A stretch of 64,000 nt of DNA from Glycomyces lechevalierae (GCF_027622945.1 NZ_JAPZVQ010000005.1:134040-198039); one strand, 5' to 3'. Counted from the stretch's first letter, positions 35,309-45,074 are shown. A program made the numbers and translations. Notes: generated by a model not told the origin, from the letters alone.

Positions 35309-35684
35309 GCTGTCCGATGCGTCGGACGGGACGATGCTACCAGTCTCCGGGCGCGGGGTCGCAGGCGGTTTGGCCGGTGAGGATCACACCCGGGCGAGTG
35401 CCGCCGTTTCGCGGGAGGAATGTCGGCCGACGGGTCTAGGCTGACCCGGCGGAAACCCCCGAGCCTAGCTGACACGCTGGGGGTTCGGTGTCCGAAACAC
35501 CGGAAAACCGCAACATCTTGGGGCGACCCCAACGACCGACCACTACATGTATGATTCTGCTCTGTCAGGTCGGTGCTGTCAGCTCCCGTTCCCACTGCGT
35601 GGGGAGGGCGGCGCCGCCGCGCCGCCAGCGCGATCCGCAGCAGATCGCGCGTCTTTCAAAGACACAGACCGAGGGGATGCAGAG
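35309..35684. other. Region upstream of nrdA, 376 nt
   Basis: No gene is seen. It should hold the nrdAB promoter. CCACTACATGTATGATT at 35540-35556 loosely resembles an NrdR box or contains a -10-like TATGAT; a second matching box was not convincing. The nearby sequence carries several short inverted repeats. Confidence 0.4.
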
Positions 35685-38075
35685 ATGACCGGGCTCGCCA
35701 CCACGCCATCCGCCACCAGCACCGCACCGCAGCAGCGGGAACCCGAGCAGGGTCCCGCCGCCCTCATCGCCGAGCGCCTCCGCGCTCACGCCGCCGGCCT
35801 GCCCGATGTGGACGCCGAGAAGGTCATCGCCCAGATCGAGGCCGGCCTCTGGCCCGGCGCGACCGAGTCGGCCCTGCGCGAGCGGGCCATCGAGATCACC
35901 TCGGCCACCGTCGCCTCCGAGCCCACGTACTCGAAGCTCGCGGCGCGGCTCCTCGCCGAGCACATCGCCGACGAGACCGCGGGCGAGGGCGTCACCTCGT
36001 TCACGTCGTCCATCGCGGCCTGCAACGCGAACGGGCTCCTCGCGGACGACCTGGTGGCGTTCGTGGACGCCAACGCCGCGGCCCTCGACGCCGTGATCGA
36101 CGAGGCCGCGGACGACCGGTTCGAGTACTTCGGCCTGCGCACCGTCTACGACCGGTACCTGCTGCGCCACCCCGAGCACCGCTCCGTGCTCGAGCGCCCC
36201 CAGTACTTCATGCTCCGCGTCGCGTGCGGGCTGAGCCAGTCGGTCGAGGAGGCCGCCGAACTCTACCGCCTGCTCTCGACGCTCTCGTACCTGCCGTCGT
36301 CGCCGACCCTGTTCAACTCGGGCACCAAGCGCGCGCAGCTCTCCTCGTGCTTCCTCCTGGACTCCCCGAAGGACGAGCTCGACTCGATCTACGAGCGGTA
36401 CAGCCAGGTCGCGCGCCTCTCGAAGTACGCCGGCGGCATCGGCATCGCGTGGTCGCGGGTGCGTTCGCGCGGGTCGCTGATCCGGGGCACGAACGGGCAC
36501 TCGAACGGCATCGTGCCGTGGCTGCGGACCCTCGACTCGTCCGTGGCGGCCGTGAACCAGGGCGGGCGCCGCAAGGGCGCCGCGTGCGTGTACCTCGCGT
36601 CGTGGCACGCGGACATCGAGGAGTTCCTCGAGCTGCGCGACAACACCGGCGACAACGAGCGCCGCACGCACAACCTGAACCTCGCCAACTGGATCCCCGA
36701 CGAGTTCATGCGCCGCGTCGAGAACGACGAGCAGTGGTCGCTGTTCGACCCGAAGGAGACGCCCGAGCTCGTCGACCTGTGGGGCGACGACTTCGACCAG
36801 GCGTACCGGGCCGCCGAGGCCGCGGGCAAGGCCAAGAAGGCCGTCGCGGCGCGAGAGCTGTACGGGCGCATGATGCGCACGCTCGCACAGACCGGGAACG
36901 GCTGGATGACCTTCTCCGACACCGCGAACCGCACCTCGAACCAGACGGCGCGCAAAGAGAACGTCATCCACCTCTCGAACCTGTGCACCGAGATCCTCGA
37001 GGTCACCAACGACTCCGAGACGGCCGTGTGCAACCTCGGCTCGGTGAACCTGGCCGAGCACACCACGCCCGCGGGCTTCGACTTCGAGCGCCTCGAGGAG
37101 ACCGTCCGCACGGCGGTCAAGTTCCTCGACCGGACCATCGACCTCGGCTTCTACCCGACCGCGGAGGCCGAGAAGGCCAACCGCAAGTGGCGCCCGATCG
37201 GCTTGGGCTGCATGGGCCTCGCCGACGTGTTCTTCAAGCTGAAGCTCGCGTTCGACTCCGAGGAGGCGCTGGCGCTCTCCACGGCGATCGCCGAGCGGAT
37301 CTCGATCGTGGCGTACGAGACGTCCGCGAAGCTCGCGGCCGAGCTCGGGGCGCACCCGAACTACTCCGAGACCCGCGCGGCCGACGGCGTGCTCCACATC
37401 GACCACTACGCGGACGCCCGGCTCACCCTGGGCGAGCGGTGGGACGCGGTGCGGGCGCTGATCGGCGAGCACGGCCTGCGCAACTCGCTGATGATCGCGA
37501 TCGCGCCGACCGCGACCATCGCCTCGATCGCCGGCTGCGCCGAGTGCATCGAGCCGGTCGTCTCGAACGTCTTCAAGCGCGAGACCCTCTCGGGCGAGTT
37601 CCTGCAGGTCAACCGCCACCTGATCACCGAGCTGAAGGAGCGCGGGATCTGGAACGAGCAGGTGCGCCAGGCGATCGTGGTCGCCGAGGGCTCCGTGCAG
37701 GGCATCGCCGCGATCCCGGCCGACCTCCAGGAGCGGTACCGCACCGCCTGGGAGCTGCCGCAGCGCGCGCTCATCGACCTGGCCGCGGCCCGCACGCCGT
37801 TCATCGACCAGGCCCAGTCGCTCAACCTGTTCCAGGCCGCGCCGACCATCGGCAAGCTCTCGTCGATGTACCGGTACGCCTGGAAGTCCGGCCTGAAGAC
37901 CACGTACTACCTGCGCAGCCGCCCGGCCACGCGCATCAACCAGACCACGGTCAGTGCGGCGGGCGCCGCCGAGAAGCCGGCCGAGCTGGCCGTCGTCCCG
38001 ACCGAGCTCGAGGTCATCCCGGCCGACATCGCGTGCTCCCTGGAGAACCCGGAGACCTGCGAGGCCTGCCAGTAA
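35685..38075 (+). CDS. nrdA: Ribonucleoside-diphosphate reductase, large subunit (class Ia)
   Basis: A 796-residue catalytic subunit that reduces NDPs to dNDPs with NrdB. Active site: SSCFLLDSP (first redox cysteine), NLCTEILEV with the thiyl-radical cysteine, its Asn and Glu, and VCNLGSVNL (second redox cysteine). The double tyrosine of the radical pathway is in KTTYYLRSRP, and the C-terminal shuttle pair is ENPETCEACQ. The N-terminus has no clear full ATP-cone, so overall activity regulation by dATP may be missing; this is uncertain. ATG at 35685 has GAGGGG eight bases upstream; the frame back to 35547 does not look coding. Confidence 0.94.
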   Translation: MTGLATTPSATSTAPQQREPEQGPAALIAERLRAHAAGLPDVDAEKVIAQIEAGLWPGATESALRERAIEITSATVASEPTYSKLAARLLAEHIADETAGEGVTSFTSSIAACNANGLLADDLVAFVDANAAALDAVIDEAADDRFEYFGLRTVYDRYLLRHPEHRSVLERPQYFMLRVACGLSQSVEEAAELYRLLSTLSYLPSSPTLFNSGTKRAQLSSCFLLDSPKDELDSIYERYSQVARLSKYAGGIGIAWSRVRSRGSLIRGTNGHSNGIVPWLRTLDSSVAAVNQGGRRKGAACVYLASWHADIEEFLELRDNTGDNERRTHNLNLANWIPDEFMRRVENDEQWSLFDPKETPELVDLWGDDFDQAYRAAEAAGKAKKAVAARELYGRMMRTLAQTGNGWMTFSDTANRTSNQTARKENVIHLSNLCTEILEVTNDSETAVCNLGSVNLAEHTTPAGFDFERLEETVRTAVKFLDRTIDLGFYPTAEAEKANRKWRPIGLGCMGLADVFFKLKLAFDSEEALALSTAIAERISIVAYETSAKLAAELGAHPNYSETRAADGVLHIDHYADARLTLGERWDAVRALIGEHGLRNSLMIAIAPTATIASIAGCAECIEPVVSNVFKRETLSGEFLQVNRHLITELKERGIWNEQVRQAIVVAEGSVQGIAAIPADLQERYRTAWELPQRALIDLAAARTPFIDQAQSLNLFQAAPTIGKLSSMYRYAWKSGLKTTYYLRSRPATRINQTTVSAAGAAEKPAELAVVPTELEVIPADIACSLENPETCEACQ

Positions 38076-38084
38076 GACCCTGTG

Positions 38085-38110
38085 AGGCGGGGTCCTCCGG
38101 GACCCCGCCT
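38085..38110 (+). terminator. Intercistronic hairpin between nrdA and nrdB
   Basis: A perfect 11-bp stem (AGGCGGGGTCC) closed by TCCG, ten bases past the nrdA stop and 53 before the nrdB start. It may attenuate or process the operon transcript. Confidence 0.55.
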
Positions 38111-38162
38111 TCTACACCCCTTGCGCTCCATCGCAACACTTGACGACGAGAGAGGACCGCCC

Positions 38163-39158
38163 ATGCTGCTCGACCCGGGCATGAACCTGACCCTGCGACC
38201 GATGAAGTACCCGGACTTCTACGACCAGTACCGGGCCGCCATCAAGAACACGTGGACCGTCGAGGAGGTCGACCTCGCGTCCGACCTGACCGACCTGGCC
38301 TCGTTCACGCCCCAGGAGCAGCACCTCATCCACCGCCTCGTGGCGTTCTTCGCCACCGGCGACACGATCGTCGCGAACAACCTGGTGCTCAACCTGTACC
38401 AGCACGTCAACTCCCCCGAGGGCCGGCTGTACCTGTCGCGGCAGCTGTTCGAGGAGGCCGTGCACGTCCAGTTCTACCTGACGCTGCTCGACACCTACCT
38501 GCCCGACCCGGAGGAGCGCACCAAGGCCTTCGACGCGGTCAACAACATTCCCTCGATCAAGCGCAAGGCCGACTTCTGCTACAAGTGGATCGACGAGGTC
38601 TTCGATATGCAGGAGCTGACGACGGCGGACCACCGCCGCAAGTTCCTGCTCAACCTCATCTGCTTCGCCGCGTGCATCGAGGGCCTGTTCTTCTACGGCG
38701 CCTTCGCGTACGTGTACTGGCTGCGCAGCCGCGGCCTGCTCGACGGCCTCGCGACCGGCACGAACTGGGTGTTCCGCGACGAGTCCTGCCACATGAACTT
38801 CGCGTTCAGCGTGGTCGACATCGTGCGCCAGGAGGAGCCCGAGCTGTTCGACGAGCAGATGCGCCAGGAAGTGACGGACATGCTGGAGGAGGCCGTCGAG
38901 GCCGAGCTCCAGTTCGCCGAGGACCTCATCGGCGACGGCATGCCCGGCATGACCGTCAAGGACATGAAGTCGTACCTGGAGTACGCCGCCGACCAGCGCC
39001 TCGTGCGCCTCGGCATGCCCAAGAAGTGGGGCTCGGAGAACCCGTTCCCGTTCATGGCGCTCCAGGACGTGCAAGAGCTGACGAACTTCTTCGAACGTCG
39101 CCCGACCGCCTACCAAGTGGCCGTGGAAGGCAAGGTCGACCTCGACGAGGAGTTCTGA
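38163..39158 (+). CDS. nrdB: Ribonucleoside-diphosphate reductase, small subunit (class Ia)
   Basis: A 331-residue radical-generating subunit. Diiron ligands are visible: Asp in FATGDTIVANN, Glu and His in FEEAVHVQFY, Glu in CIEGLFFYGAF, and Glu/His in RDESCHMNF. The tyrosine of VHVQFY aligns with the radical-bearing Tyr122 of E. coli R2, four residues after the His ligand, so a Tyr-radical class Ia enzyme is expected rather than a Tyr-less class Ic. C-terminal VEGKVDLDEEF is the tail that docks on NrdA. ATG at 38163 follows GAGAGG. Confidence 0.94.
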   Translation: MLLDPGMNLTLRPMKYPDFYDQYRAAIKNTWTVEEVDLASDLTDLASFTPQEQHLIHRLVAFFATGDTIVANNLVLNLYQHVNSPEGRLYLSRQLFEEAVHVQFYLTLLDTYLPDPEERTKAFDAVNNIPSIKRKADFCYKWIDEVFDMQELTTADHRRKFLLNLICFAACIEGLFFYGAFAYVYWLRSRGLLDGLATGTNWVFRDESCHMNFAFSVVDIVRQEEPELFDEQMRQEVTDMLEEAVEAELQFAEDLIGDGMPGMTVKDMKSYLEYAADQRLVRLGMPKKWGSENPFPFMALQDVQELTNFFERRPTAYQVAVEGKVDLDEEF

Positions 39159-39178
39159 TCTGAAGCCGCGCAATGTAC

Positions 39179-39203
39179 ACGGCGAAGCTTGCGAGCCGTG
39201 AAT
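39179..39203 (+). repeat. Short palindromic element, copy 1 (ACGGCGAAGCTTGCGAGCCGT)
   Basis: An ACGGC/GCCGT inverted repeat with centre GAAGCTTGCGA, just after nrdB. The same 25-nt element with two changes occurs at 61943-61967 between groES and groEL. Confidence 0.6.
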
Positions 39204-39223
39204 GTGTCCAGTCATGCGCGGTA

Positions 39224-39255
39224 AAGGGCCCGGCACCTGATGGCGCCGGGCCCTT
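39224..39255. terminator. Bidirectional terminator between nrdB and the Ser/Thr kinase
   Basis: An 11-bp stem (AAGGGCCCGGC/GCCGGGCCCTT) between convergent genes, with TTTAC on the minus-strand side. Confidence 0.7.
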
Positions 39256-39267
39256 CCCCTATGCCTG

Positions 39268-41127
39268 CTAGCCGGCGCGGGCGAAGGTGGAACCCTCCGC
39301 CTGGGCGCCGTCCTCCAACGACGCGACGCACTGGAACGTGCCGTCGCCCGAGACGTAGACGTCCGTGACCCAGTCGAGCGAGTCGCTGCCGATGAGCTGC
39401 GAGAGCGGGCCGCCTTCGACCTGCGCGTCCACGCACGCGCCCGCCACGGTCGCGTCGGCGCGGGCCCCGTCGGCGTCCGAGACGCCCTCGGGGAGCTCAC
39501 CGGTCGCGTACGCCTCCCACTGGTGCGCCGCATCGCAATCGGTGGCGGCGAACGAGGCGTCGAAGCACGCGGGCTCGGTCACGCACCGGACCCCGTCGGT
39601 CTGGAGCTTGCACTCGCCGACGTAATCGGCGGCGGCGGACTGCTCCGCGAGGTCGGGGGCCTCTTCACCGCTGAACAGCCAGATCGCGCCGCCCACGAGG
39701 AGACCGAGGATCACCAGGGCGGCGGCGCCCATGCCGACGAGGCGGCCCATGCTCGAGCCGGTGTCGCCCTCCTTGAGGCGGCGCTCGCGGCGGGTCAGGC
39801 CGGTCTCATTGCGCGGCACGGGAACCGGGAGGCGCGAATCGTGGTCGTCGCGGGAGCCGCCGGAGGCGAAGGACTTCCAGGCGGTGGTCTCGGAGCCGAA
39901 GTCCTGCTCGGCCGGGGCGGCCGGGGTCACCGGGGTGACGGCCGGGCTGACCGGCGGACTCGGCATGCGCGAGTTCACATCCGGCACGACCGGGGACGTG
40001 AACGGCTGCGGCGGCTCCTGGGCGCGGCCGCGGCGCTTGCTCGGCGCGAGCCGCAGCGTCGAAGGCGTGTCCGGGAACGAGGCCGGGTCGAGCTGCGCGT
40101 AACCGGGAGGCGAGGCCGAACGGACCGCCTCCTGCGGCGGGGACGAGTACGCGCCGAAGACGCCGACGCCTTGGGGCGCAGGGGAACTCGGCGGCGGGTC
40201 GTCCGTGACGCGGGGCAGGATGCCGGTGGAGGCCTCGGGGATGCTCGCGAGGAACTCGCGGAACTCGACCGCGGTCGGGCGCCCGTCCGGGTTGTTGATG
40301 AGCGCCGTGCGAAGCATCTCGAGCAGGAGCGGCGATATGCCGGGGATCGCCGGGATCGGCTGATCGAACAGGGCCGCAACGTCGTTGATGTCGAGCACCC
40401 CGTCCACGGGGAACCGCGGCGGCGTGCCGGAGAGCATCGTGTAGAGCGTCGCCGCGAGCGAGTACACGTCGGCGCTCGGGCCGACCTCGCGCATCTGGAA
40501 GACCTCCAGGGGCGCGTACGCGGGCGTCGCCATGGTCGACACGGGCTCGCCCGGGCGGGGCGCGGCGATGAGGCTCGAGAGGCCGAAGTCGCCGAGGACG
40601 GCGTGGCCGTGGTGGTCGACGAGGAGGTTCGCGGGCTTGACGTCCCGGTGGACGATGCCGGCCTCGTGCGCGGCGGCCAGCGCGTCGGCGATGCGGATGC
40701 CGATCTCGATGGTCCGGTGCGGGGGGATCGTGGTGTGCCGGTCGAGGAGGTCGGCCACGGTGCCGCGGCAGCGCTCCATGACGACGTACGGGTTCGCCTG
40801 GTGGGTGAGGCCGGCGGAGAGCATCTTGACCACGCACGGGTGGTCGGAGAGGCGCCCGGCGGTCTGCACCTCGCGGCGGAAGCGCTCTCGGGCGGCGTCG
40901 TCGGTCAGCGGCCGGGCCTCGACCTTGACGGCGACTTCGGAGCCGTCGTCGTAGCGGGTGGCGCTGTAGACGATGGAGAAGGCGCCGCGGTCGATCTCGC
41001 GGAAGCCGGTGAGGCGCTCGATGCCCTGGAAGAGTGCTTCGGGATCGGTGCTGTTCAGGGGCTCGGCGGGGACGGTCGTTGCGAGGTGGGGACCGGTTGG
41101 AGCACCGTAGGACGAGATGGTGTCCAC
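39268..41127 (-). CDS. Receptor-type serine/threonine protein kinase with Cys-rich extracellular domain
   Basis: A 619-residue Hanks-type kinase. RGAFSIVYSATRY is the glycine loop, VAVKVEARPL holds the Lys, IVHRDVKPANLLVD the catalytic loop and VLGDFGLSSL the DFG. The activation segment has ATPAYAPLEV, a variant of APE. A long Pro/Ser-rich linker leads to a single membrane helix (MGAAALVILGLLVGGAIWLF) and an outer domain with six cysteines (VGECKL, VRCVTEPACFDAS, ATDCDA, AGACVDA, FQCVASL), of the septum-formation/LppU kind. GTG at 41127 (GGAGG ten bases upstream) is preferred to ATG at 41166, which has no ribosome binding site. Substrates unknown. Confidence 0.88.
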   Translation of the reverse strand: MDTISSYGAPTGPHLATTVPAEPLNSTDPEALFQGIERLTGFREIDRGAFSIVYSATRYDDGSEVAVKVEARPLTDDAARERFRREVQTAGRLSDHPCVVKMLSAGLTHQANPYVVMERCRGTVADLLDRHTTIPPHRTIEIGIRIADALAAAHEAGIVHRDVKPANLLVDHHGHAVLGDFGLSSLIAAPRPGEPVSTMATPAYAPLEVFQMREVGPSADVYSLAATLYTMLSGTPPRFPVDGVLDINDVAALFDQPIPAIPGISPLLLEMLRTALINNPDGRPTAVEFREFLASIPEASTGILPRVTDDPPPSSPAPQGVGVFGAYSSPPQEAVRSASPPGYAQLDPASFPDTPSTLRLAPSKRRGRAQEPPQPFTSPVVPDVNSRMPSPPVSPAVTPVTPAAPAEQDFGSETTAWKSFASGGSRDDHDSRLPVPVPRNETGLTRRERRLKEGDTGSSMGRLVGMGAAALVILGLLVGGAIWLFSGEEAPDLAEQSAAADYVGECKLQTDGVRCVTEPACFDASFAATDCDAAHQWEAYATGELPEGVSDADGARADATVAGACVDAQVEGGPLSQLIGSDSLDWVTDVYVSGDGTFQCVASLEDGAQAEGSTFARAG

Positions 41128-41627
41128 TTTGATACAGCCTCCGTTCTCGGCGGCGCCTGCGGCCATGCGCTGGCCGGGCGTCGGTGCTGATGCAGGTCGG
41201 TGCGCGGATCGGGGCGATCTGCGCGTGGGGGACGTACCGAACCTAGGTCATAGTGCTCGGGCCTGGGGGATCCGAGTCATGGGACCTTTGACGCATAACG
41301 TTACGGCAACGCGCCCACGATTCTGTATACCCCTGGACGAAGAGCCAGCGATAACTGGCCGAACGGCTGATATGTCGCTTCCACTGGGCGAACTGTCGGT
41401 AGCCCATAGTGAATGCATCCCCCGTGTGGCGCGCGGGAGGACGGGCGGTCCGACTGGAACGGGCCCCGTGCCGCAAGGCTCCGGCCTGAAAGGGCCGCCC
41501 GTCCACCCGCTGCGTCTCCCCCACCGCGTCAAGCATCGCAGCGTCGAGGGCGGGGCCGGCGTACAGGGTGTGCGTCCTCACGAGACGGTCTTTCTCACGA
41601 GAGGCGCTCCTCACGAGGCGGCGTTGC
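41128..41627. other. Intergenic region upstream of the Ser/Thr kinase, 500 nt
   Basis: No credible gene. A 10-bp stem GGACGGGCGG (41439-41448) / CCGCCCGTCC (41495-41504) may end the cyclase transcript arriving from the right. The part near 41270-41410 is AT-richer and probably contains the kinase promoter. Confidence 0.5.
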
Positions 41628-44600
41628 TCATGAGACCCTTGCGGCCTCGAGGTAGCCCTCGGCCCAGGCGGTGGACGCCGGGTCCTCTCCGAACGACTTC
41701 AGGGCCGTGCCGGCCCACTGGCGGGCCGCTTCGAGCCGGCCCTCCTCGTCGAGGAGGCGCGCGTAGCGGGCCACGATCGCCCGGCGCGGACGGCCGAGCG
41801 CGGGCTCGTCGTAGTGCGCCGCAAGGGGTTCGAGCATCGCGAGGGCTCCGGCGCGGTCGCCCTTGGCGGCGCGCACGTCGGCCAGGAGCGCGGTGTTGGC
41901 CGCGCGGCCCGGCTCGAGCACGTCGTCGGTGACGAGCGCCAGCGCCTCCTCCGCGGCGGCCTCGGCCGTGGCCGTGTCGCCGAGTTCGAGGGCGCATTGG
42001 CCTCTGAGGTTGTGCGCCAAGGAGATCAGGAGCGGGTGGCCGGTCTGGGTGCCGTATTCCTCGGCGCCTTGGGCGAGGTCGAGGGCGTGGTCGAGCGCGC
42101 CGATCGAGCGGGCCGCGAGGGCCCGCACGTACTTGGCGAAGCCGCGGCCCCAGTCGTCGTCGATGCGTTCGAAGTCGCGGAAGGACTTGCGGGCGGCCGC
42201 GTCGGCGCCTTCGGGGTGGCCGAGCGAGACCTGTGCGGCGGCGCCGATGGCGCGCAGGAGCCCGACGGCGAACACGTCGCCCGAGCGCTCGCCGATCGGC
42301 ATGAACACATCGGACAGTCGCTTGGCCTCGGTGAAGCGCCCGGCCATGAGGAGCGCGAACGCGGAGACGCCGCGCACCCAGGCCCGGCCGACCAGGTCCA
42401 TCTGGCGCGCAAAGGCTTTCGCGGCCTCGCGGAGCACGTCGTCGGCGCCGTCGAAGTCGCCGCGGGCCACGAGGACCCACGCGCGGTGCTGGAGGGCCCA
42501 GGCGAGGCGCTTGTCGTCGCCCACGCCGAACGCGGTGTCGTAGGCGTCGAGGAAGCGGGTCTCGGCTTCGCTGAGGTGGCCGGCGAGGAAGTCGAGCAGG
42601 CCGATGCGGCACTGCGCGTCGCAGCGGGGGCCGGCGAGGCCTTCGCGGCGGGAGAGCGCGAGGGCGGCGGTCCAGGCGGTGCGGGCGTCCTGGAGTTCGC
42701 CCTTGTAGCGGTGGAGGCGGCCACGCAGCAGCAGGAGCTGGGCGACGAGTTCGGCCTCGTCCTCGGCGAAGTCGTCGCCGAAGAGGCGCCCGGACGGGTG
42801 CTCCTCGTGCTCGCCGGGCTCGTCGGCGGGGACGATGAGGCCGATGTCGATGGCGAGGCCTTCGATCTCGGACTCGGCTTCTTCGGTGCGGCCCAGGCGG
42901 GTGAGGGCCCGGCCGCGGAGCAGGCGGTCGTCGTAGGAGAGGGGCGCGAGGCGTTCCACGCCGTTGAGGAGGGCGACGGCGCGCTCGGGCTCGGAGGCGT
43001 CCATGGCGCGGGCGGCCTGCTTGCGGACGGCCTCGACCGCGAGCGGGAGGACGTTCCAGACCTCGTCGAGCGCTTCGATCTCGACTTCCTTGGCGAGGGT
43101 GACGGCCTGCTCGGCGTGGAAGACGACGAGGTCGTCGGCGCTCTGGCCTTCGAGTTCGGTGTCGGCGGCCCAGCGGGCGATCTCGGCGTGCGCGTGCGCG
43201 GCGTCGGCTTTCCCGATGGGCGCGTAGGCGGCCTGGCGCAGCAGCGGGGTTACGAAGCGGTAGCCGCCGTAGGAGCGGCGGCGCAGCATGCGGCGGTCGA
43301 GGAGTTCCTGGAGCGCGGTGTCGAACTCGCCGGGGACCTCCTTCTCGAGGAGCTGCGCGGCCTCGGGGGGCACGGCGTCGCCGAAGATCGAGGCGGCGCG
43401 CAGCAGCGCGCGGGCCGAGGGCGTCAGGGCGTCGATGCGGGCGCCGAGGACCTGCGCGAGGTCGCGCGAGAGCACGCGGCCGGTGAGCGACCCGGCGGCG
43501 AGGCGCCAGTGGTCGCCGTCGCCGGAGAGCAGGCCCTGCTCGGTGAGGAGGGTGACGAGCTCGGCGAGGTAGTACGGGTTGCCTTGCGCGAAGCCGAGGA
43601 GTCGGTCCTCGTCGGGCTTGGGCATGCGCCCGCCGCCGAGGAATTCGCGCAGGAGGCGCGCGGCGTCGGCGCCGGCGAGCGGCGGCAGGGGGTGCACTTC
43701 GGCTTCGGAGATGCGGGTGAGCACACCGGAAGAGCGGGTGAGTTCGGGACGGCCGTAGAGCAGTACGAGCACCGGCCCGTGGATCTTCGAGAGCGCGACG
43801 CCGAGAGCATCGATACCTGCTGCGGAAGCAGTGTGCAGGTCGTCGATGTTGAGCACGAGCGGGCCCTGGGTCGCCATGTGCGTGATGAGCTCGGCGACGG
43901 CCTCGGGGATCGTGTAGGCGTCGGACTGCTGGCCGGTGAACCCGCCGACGCGGTCCGCCGCCCCAGGACGCCCATGCCCCAGGAGCCCGAGGAGAAGCGT
44001 GATGTTCAGTCGGCACTCGCCGTGGTCGGCGTGCCCGTCCGCGATGCGCCGGAGCTTCGCTTCAGCGGTCGCGCGGTCGTCGTCGAAACGCAGACCGGCG
44101 GCCTTGCGCACCAGGTCCGCGAGCGGCCCGAACCGGCGGCCTTCGCCGTAGGGCGCGACGCGCACGGTCAGGACCCGCGCGCCGCGTTCGGAGGCGACGG
44201 TCCGCACTTCGCGGGCGAAGCGGGTCTTGCCCATGCCGGCTTCGGCGGTGTGGATGAGGACCAGCGGCTCGCCGCGGTCGATGACGGCTTCGAGGCGGCC
44301 GTTCACGCGGCCGATCTCGGCGTCGCGGCCGATGAACGGCGCGGTGTCGCCGAGGCTCGCGCGCGTCCCGGGCTCGTCCTCGAGACCCAGGAGCTGGAAC
44401 ACTTCGACGGGCTCACGCTTGCCCTTGAGGCGCACGGGCGTGAGGCGGCGCCAGGCGGCGGCGTGCTTGGTGGAGCGCATGGTCTCCTCGCCGGCCCAGA
44501 TGGTGCCGACCGAGGCGATCGCGCAGATGCGTGAAGCGGTGTTCACGGTGTCGCCGATGACGGTGTACTCGAGGTTCGCCTGCATGCCGGCGACCACGAG

Positions 44601-45023
44601 GCCGGAGCGCAGCCCAATGCGAAGTCCGATGGGAAGACCACCACCGGACTCGGCTTTGAGGAGACGACGCACCCGTTTCTGCATCGCCTGAGCGGCACGA
44701 ACGGCCCGCTCGGCGTCGTCTTCATGGGAGAGCGGAGCGCCGAAGACGGCCATGAGGCCGTCGCCCATGAGCTTGTCGACGTGCCCGCCGAACTCGTTCA
44801 CCGCGGACACGCACTCGGCGAGCAGCCGGTCGGTGACCGACGAGACCCGCTCGGGGTCGAGACTTTCAGACCAGGTCGTGAAGTCGGAGAGGTCGGCGAA
44901 CAGCACCGTCACATACCGGCGCTCGGTCTGCGGGGCGGTCGCCTCCGGGGAGAGGGGCGCTCCGCAGTTATGGCAGTAGCGCGCGCCGGGCACGGTGGGC
45001 ACGGAGCAGAATGGGCAGGTCAC
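41628..45023 (-). CDS. Class III adenylate/guanylate cyclase fused to AAA ATPase and TPR-like region
   Basis: A 1131-residue multidomain signalling protein. An N-terminal zinc ribbon (CPFC...CHNC, residues 3-20) leads into a class III cyclase domain: VTVLFADLSDFTTWSESLDP (first metal Asp), KLMGDGLMAVFGAPLSHEDD (second Asp) and EYTVIGDTVNTASRI (Asn and Arg of the transition state). A STAND/AAA ATPase follows with AEAGMGKTRFA (Walker A), VLNIDDLHTA (Walker B) and GREF-like LLLGLLG. The last ~450 residues are helical repeats (TPR-like). Such proteins sense partners through the ATPase/TPR and make cAMP. The ATG at 45023 starts the zinc ribbon exactly. Monocistronic. Confidence 0.9.
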   Translation of the reverse strand: MTCPFCSVPTVPGARYCHNCGAPLSPEATAPQTERRYVTVLFADLSDFTTWSESLDPERVSSVTDRLLAECVSAVNEFGGHVDKLMGDGLMAVFGAPLSHEDDAERAVRAAQAMQKRVRRLLKAESGGGLPIGLRIGLRSGLVVAGMQANLEYTVIGDTVNTASRICAIASVGTIWAGEETMRSTKHAAAWRRLTPVRLKGKREPVEVFQLLGLEDEPGTRASLGDTAPFIGRDAEIGRVNGRLEAVIDRGEPLVLIHTAEAGMGKTRFAREVRTVASERGARVLTVRVAPYGEGRRFGPLADLVRKAAGLRFDDDRATAEAKLRRIADGHADHGECRLNITLLLGLLGHGRPGAADRVGGFTGQQSDAYTIPEAVAELITHMATQGPLVLNIDDLHTASAAGIDALGVALSKIHGPVLVLLYGRPELTRSSGVLTRISEAEVHPLPPLAGADAARLLREFLGGGRMPKPDEDRLLGFAQGNPYYLAELVTLLTEQGLLSGDGDHWRLAAGSLTGRVLSRDLAQVLGARIDALTPSARALLRAASIFGDAVPPEAAQLLEKEVPGEFDTALQELLDRRMLRRRSYGGYRFVTPLLRQAAYAPIGKADAAHAHAEIARWAADTELEGQSADDLVVFHAEQAVTLAKEVEIEALDEVWNVLPLAVEAVRKQAARAMDASEPERAVALLNGVERLAPLSYDDRLLRGRALTRLGRTEEAESEIEGLAIDIGLIVPADEPGEHEEHPSGRLFGDDFAEDEAELVAQLLLLRGRLHRYKGELQDARTAWTAALALSRREGLAGPRCDAQCRIGLLDFLAGHLSEAETRFLDAYDTAFGVGDDKRLAWALQHRAWVLVARGDFDGADDVLREAAKAFARQMDLVGRAWVRGVSAFALLMAGRFTEAKRLSDVFMPIGERSGDVFAVGLLRAIGAAAQVSLGHPEGADAAARKSFRDFERIDDDWGRGFAKYVRALAARSIGALDHALDLAQGAEEYGTQTGHPLLISLAHNLRGQCALELGDTATAEAAAEEALALVTDDVLEPGRAANTALLADVRAAKGDRAGALAMLEPLAAHYDEPALGRPRRAIVARYARLLDEEGRLEAARQWAGTALKSFGEDPASTAWAEGYLEAARVS

Positions 45024-45074
45024 AGCAGCACCAACGCCGAGGGCAGGGTGTGTTGTTCCCCACTCCTTGTGGGA

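Noticed and set aside
35508-35556. Pair of NrdR boxes before nrdA
   Set aside because: One loose match (35540-35556) was seen; the second, at the expected distance, is too weak to claim.
35309-35684. Cobalamin riboswitch before the ribonucleotide reductase genes
   Set aside because: The enzyme is class Ia, not B12-dependent, and no riboswitch core sequence was seen.
35573-38143. 856-residue ORF overlapping nrdA in another frame
   Set aside because: Arg/Pro-rich shadow frame; the real nrdA frame carries all catalytic cysteines.
41814-44534. 906-residue plus-strand ORF
   Set aside because: Antisense to the cyclase/ATPase gene; Gly/Ala/Val/Glu composition is that of a complementary-strand shadow.
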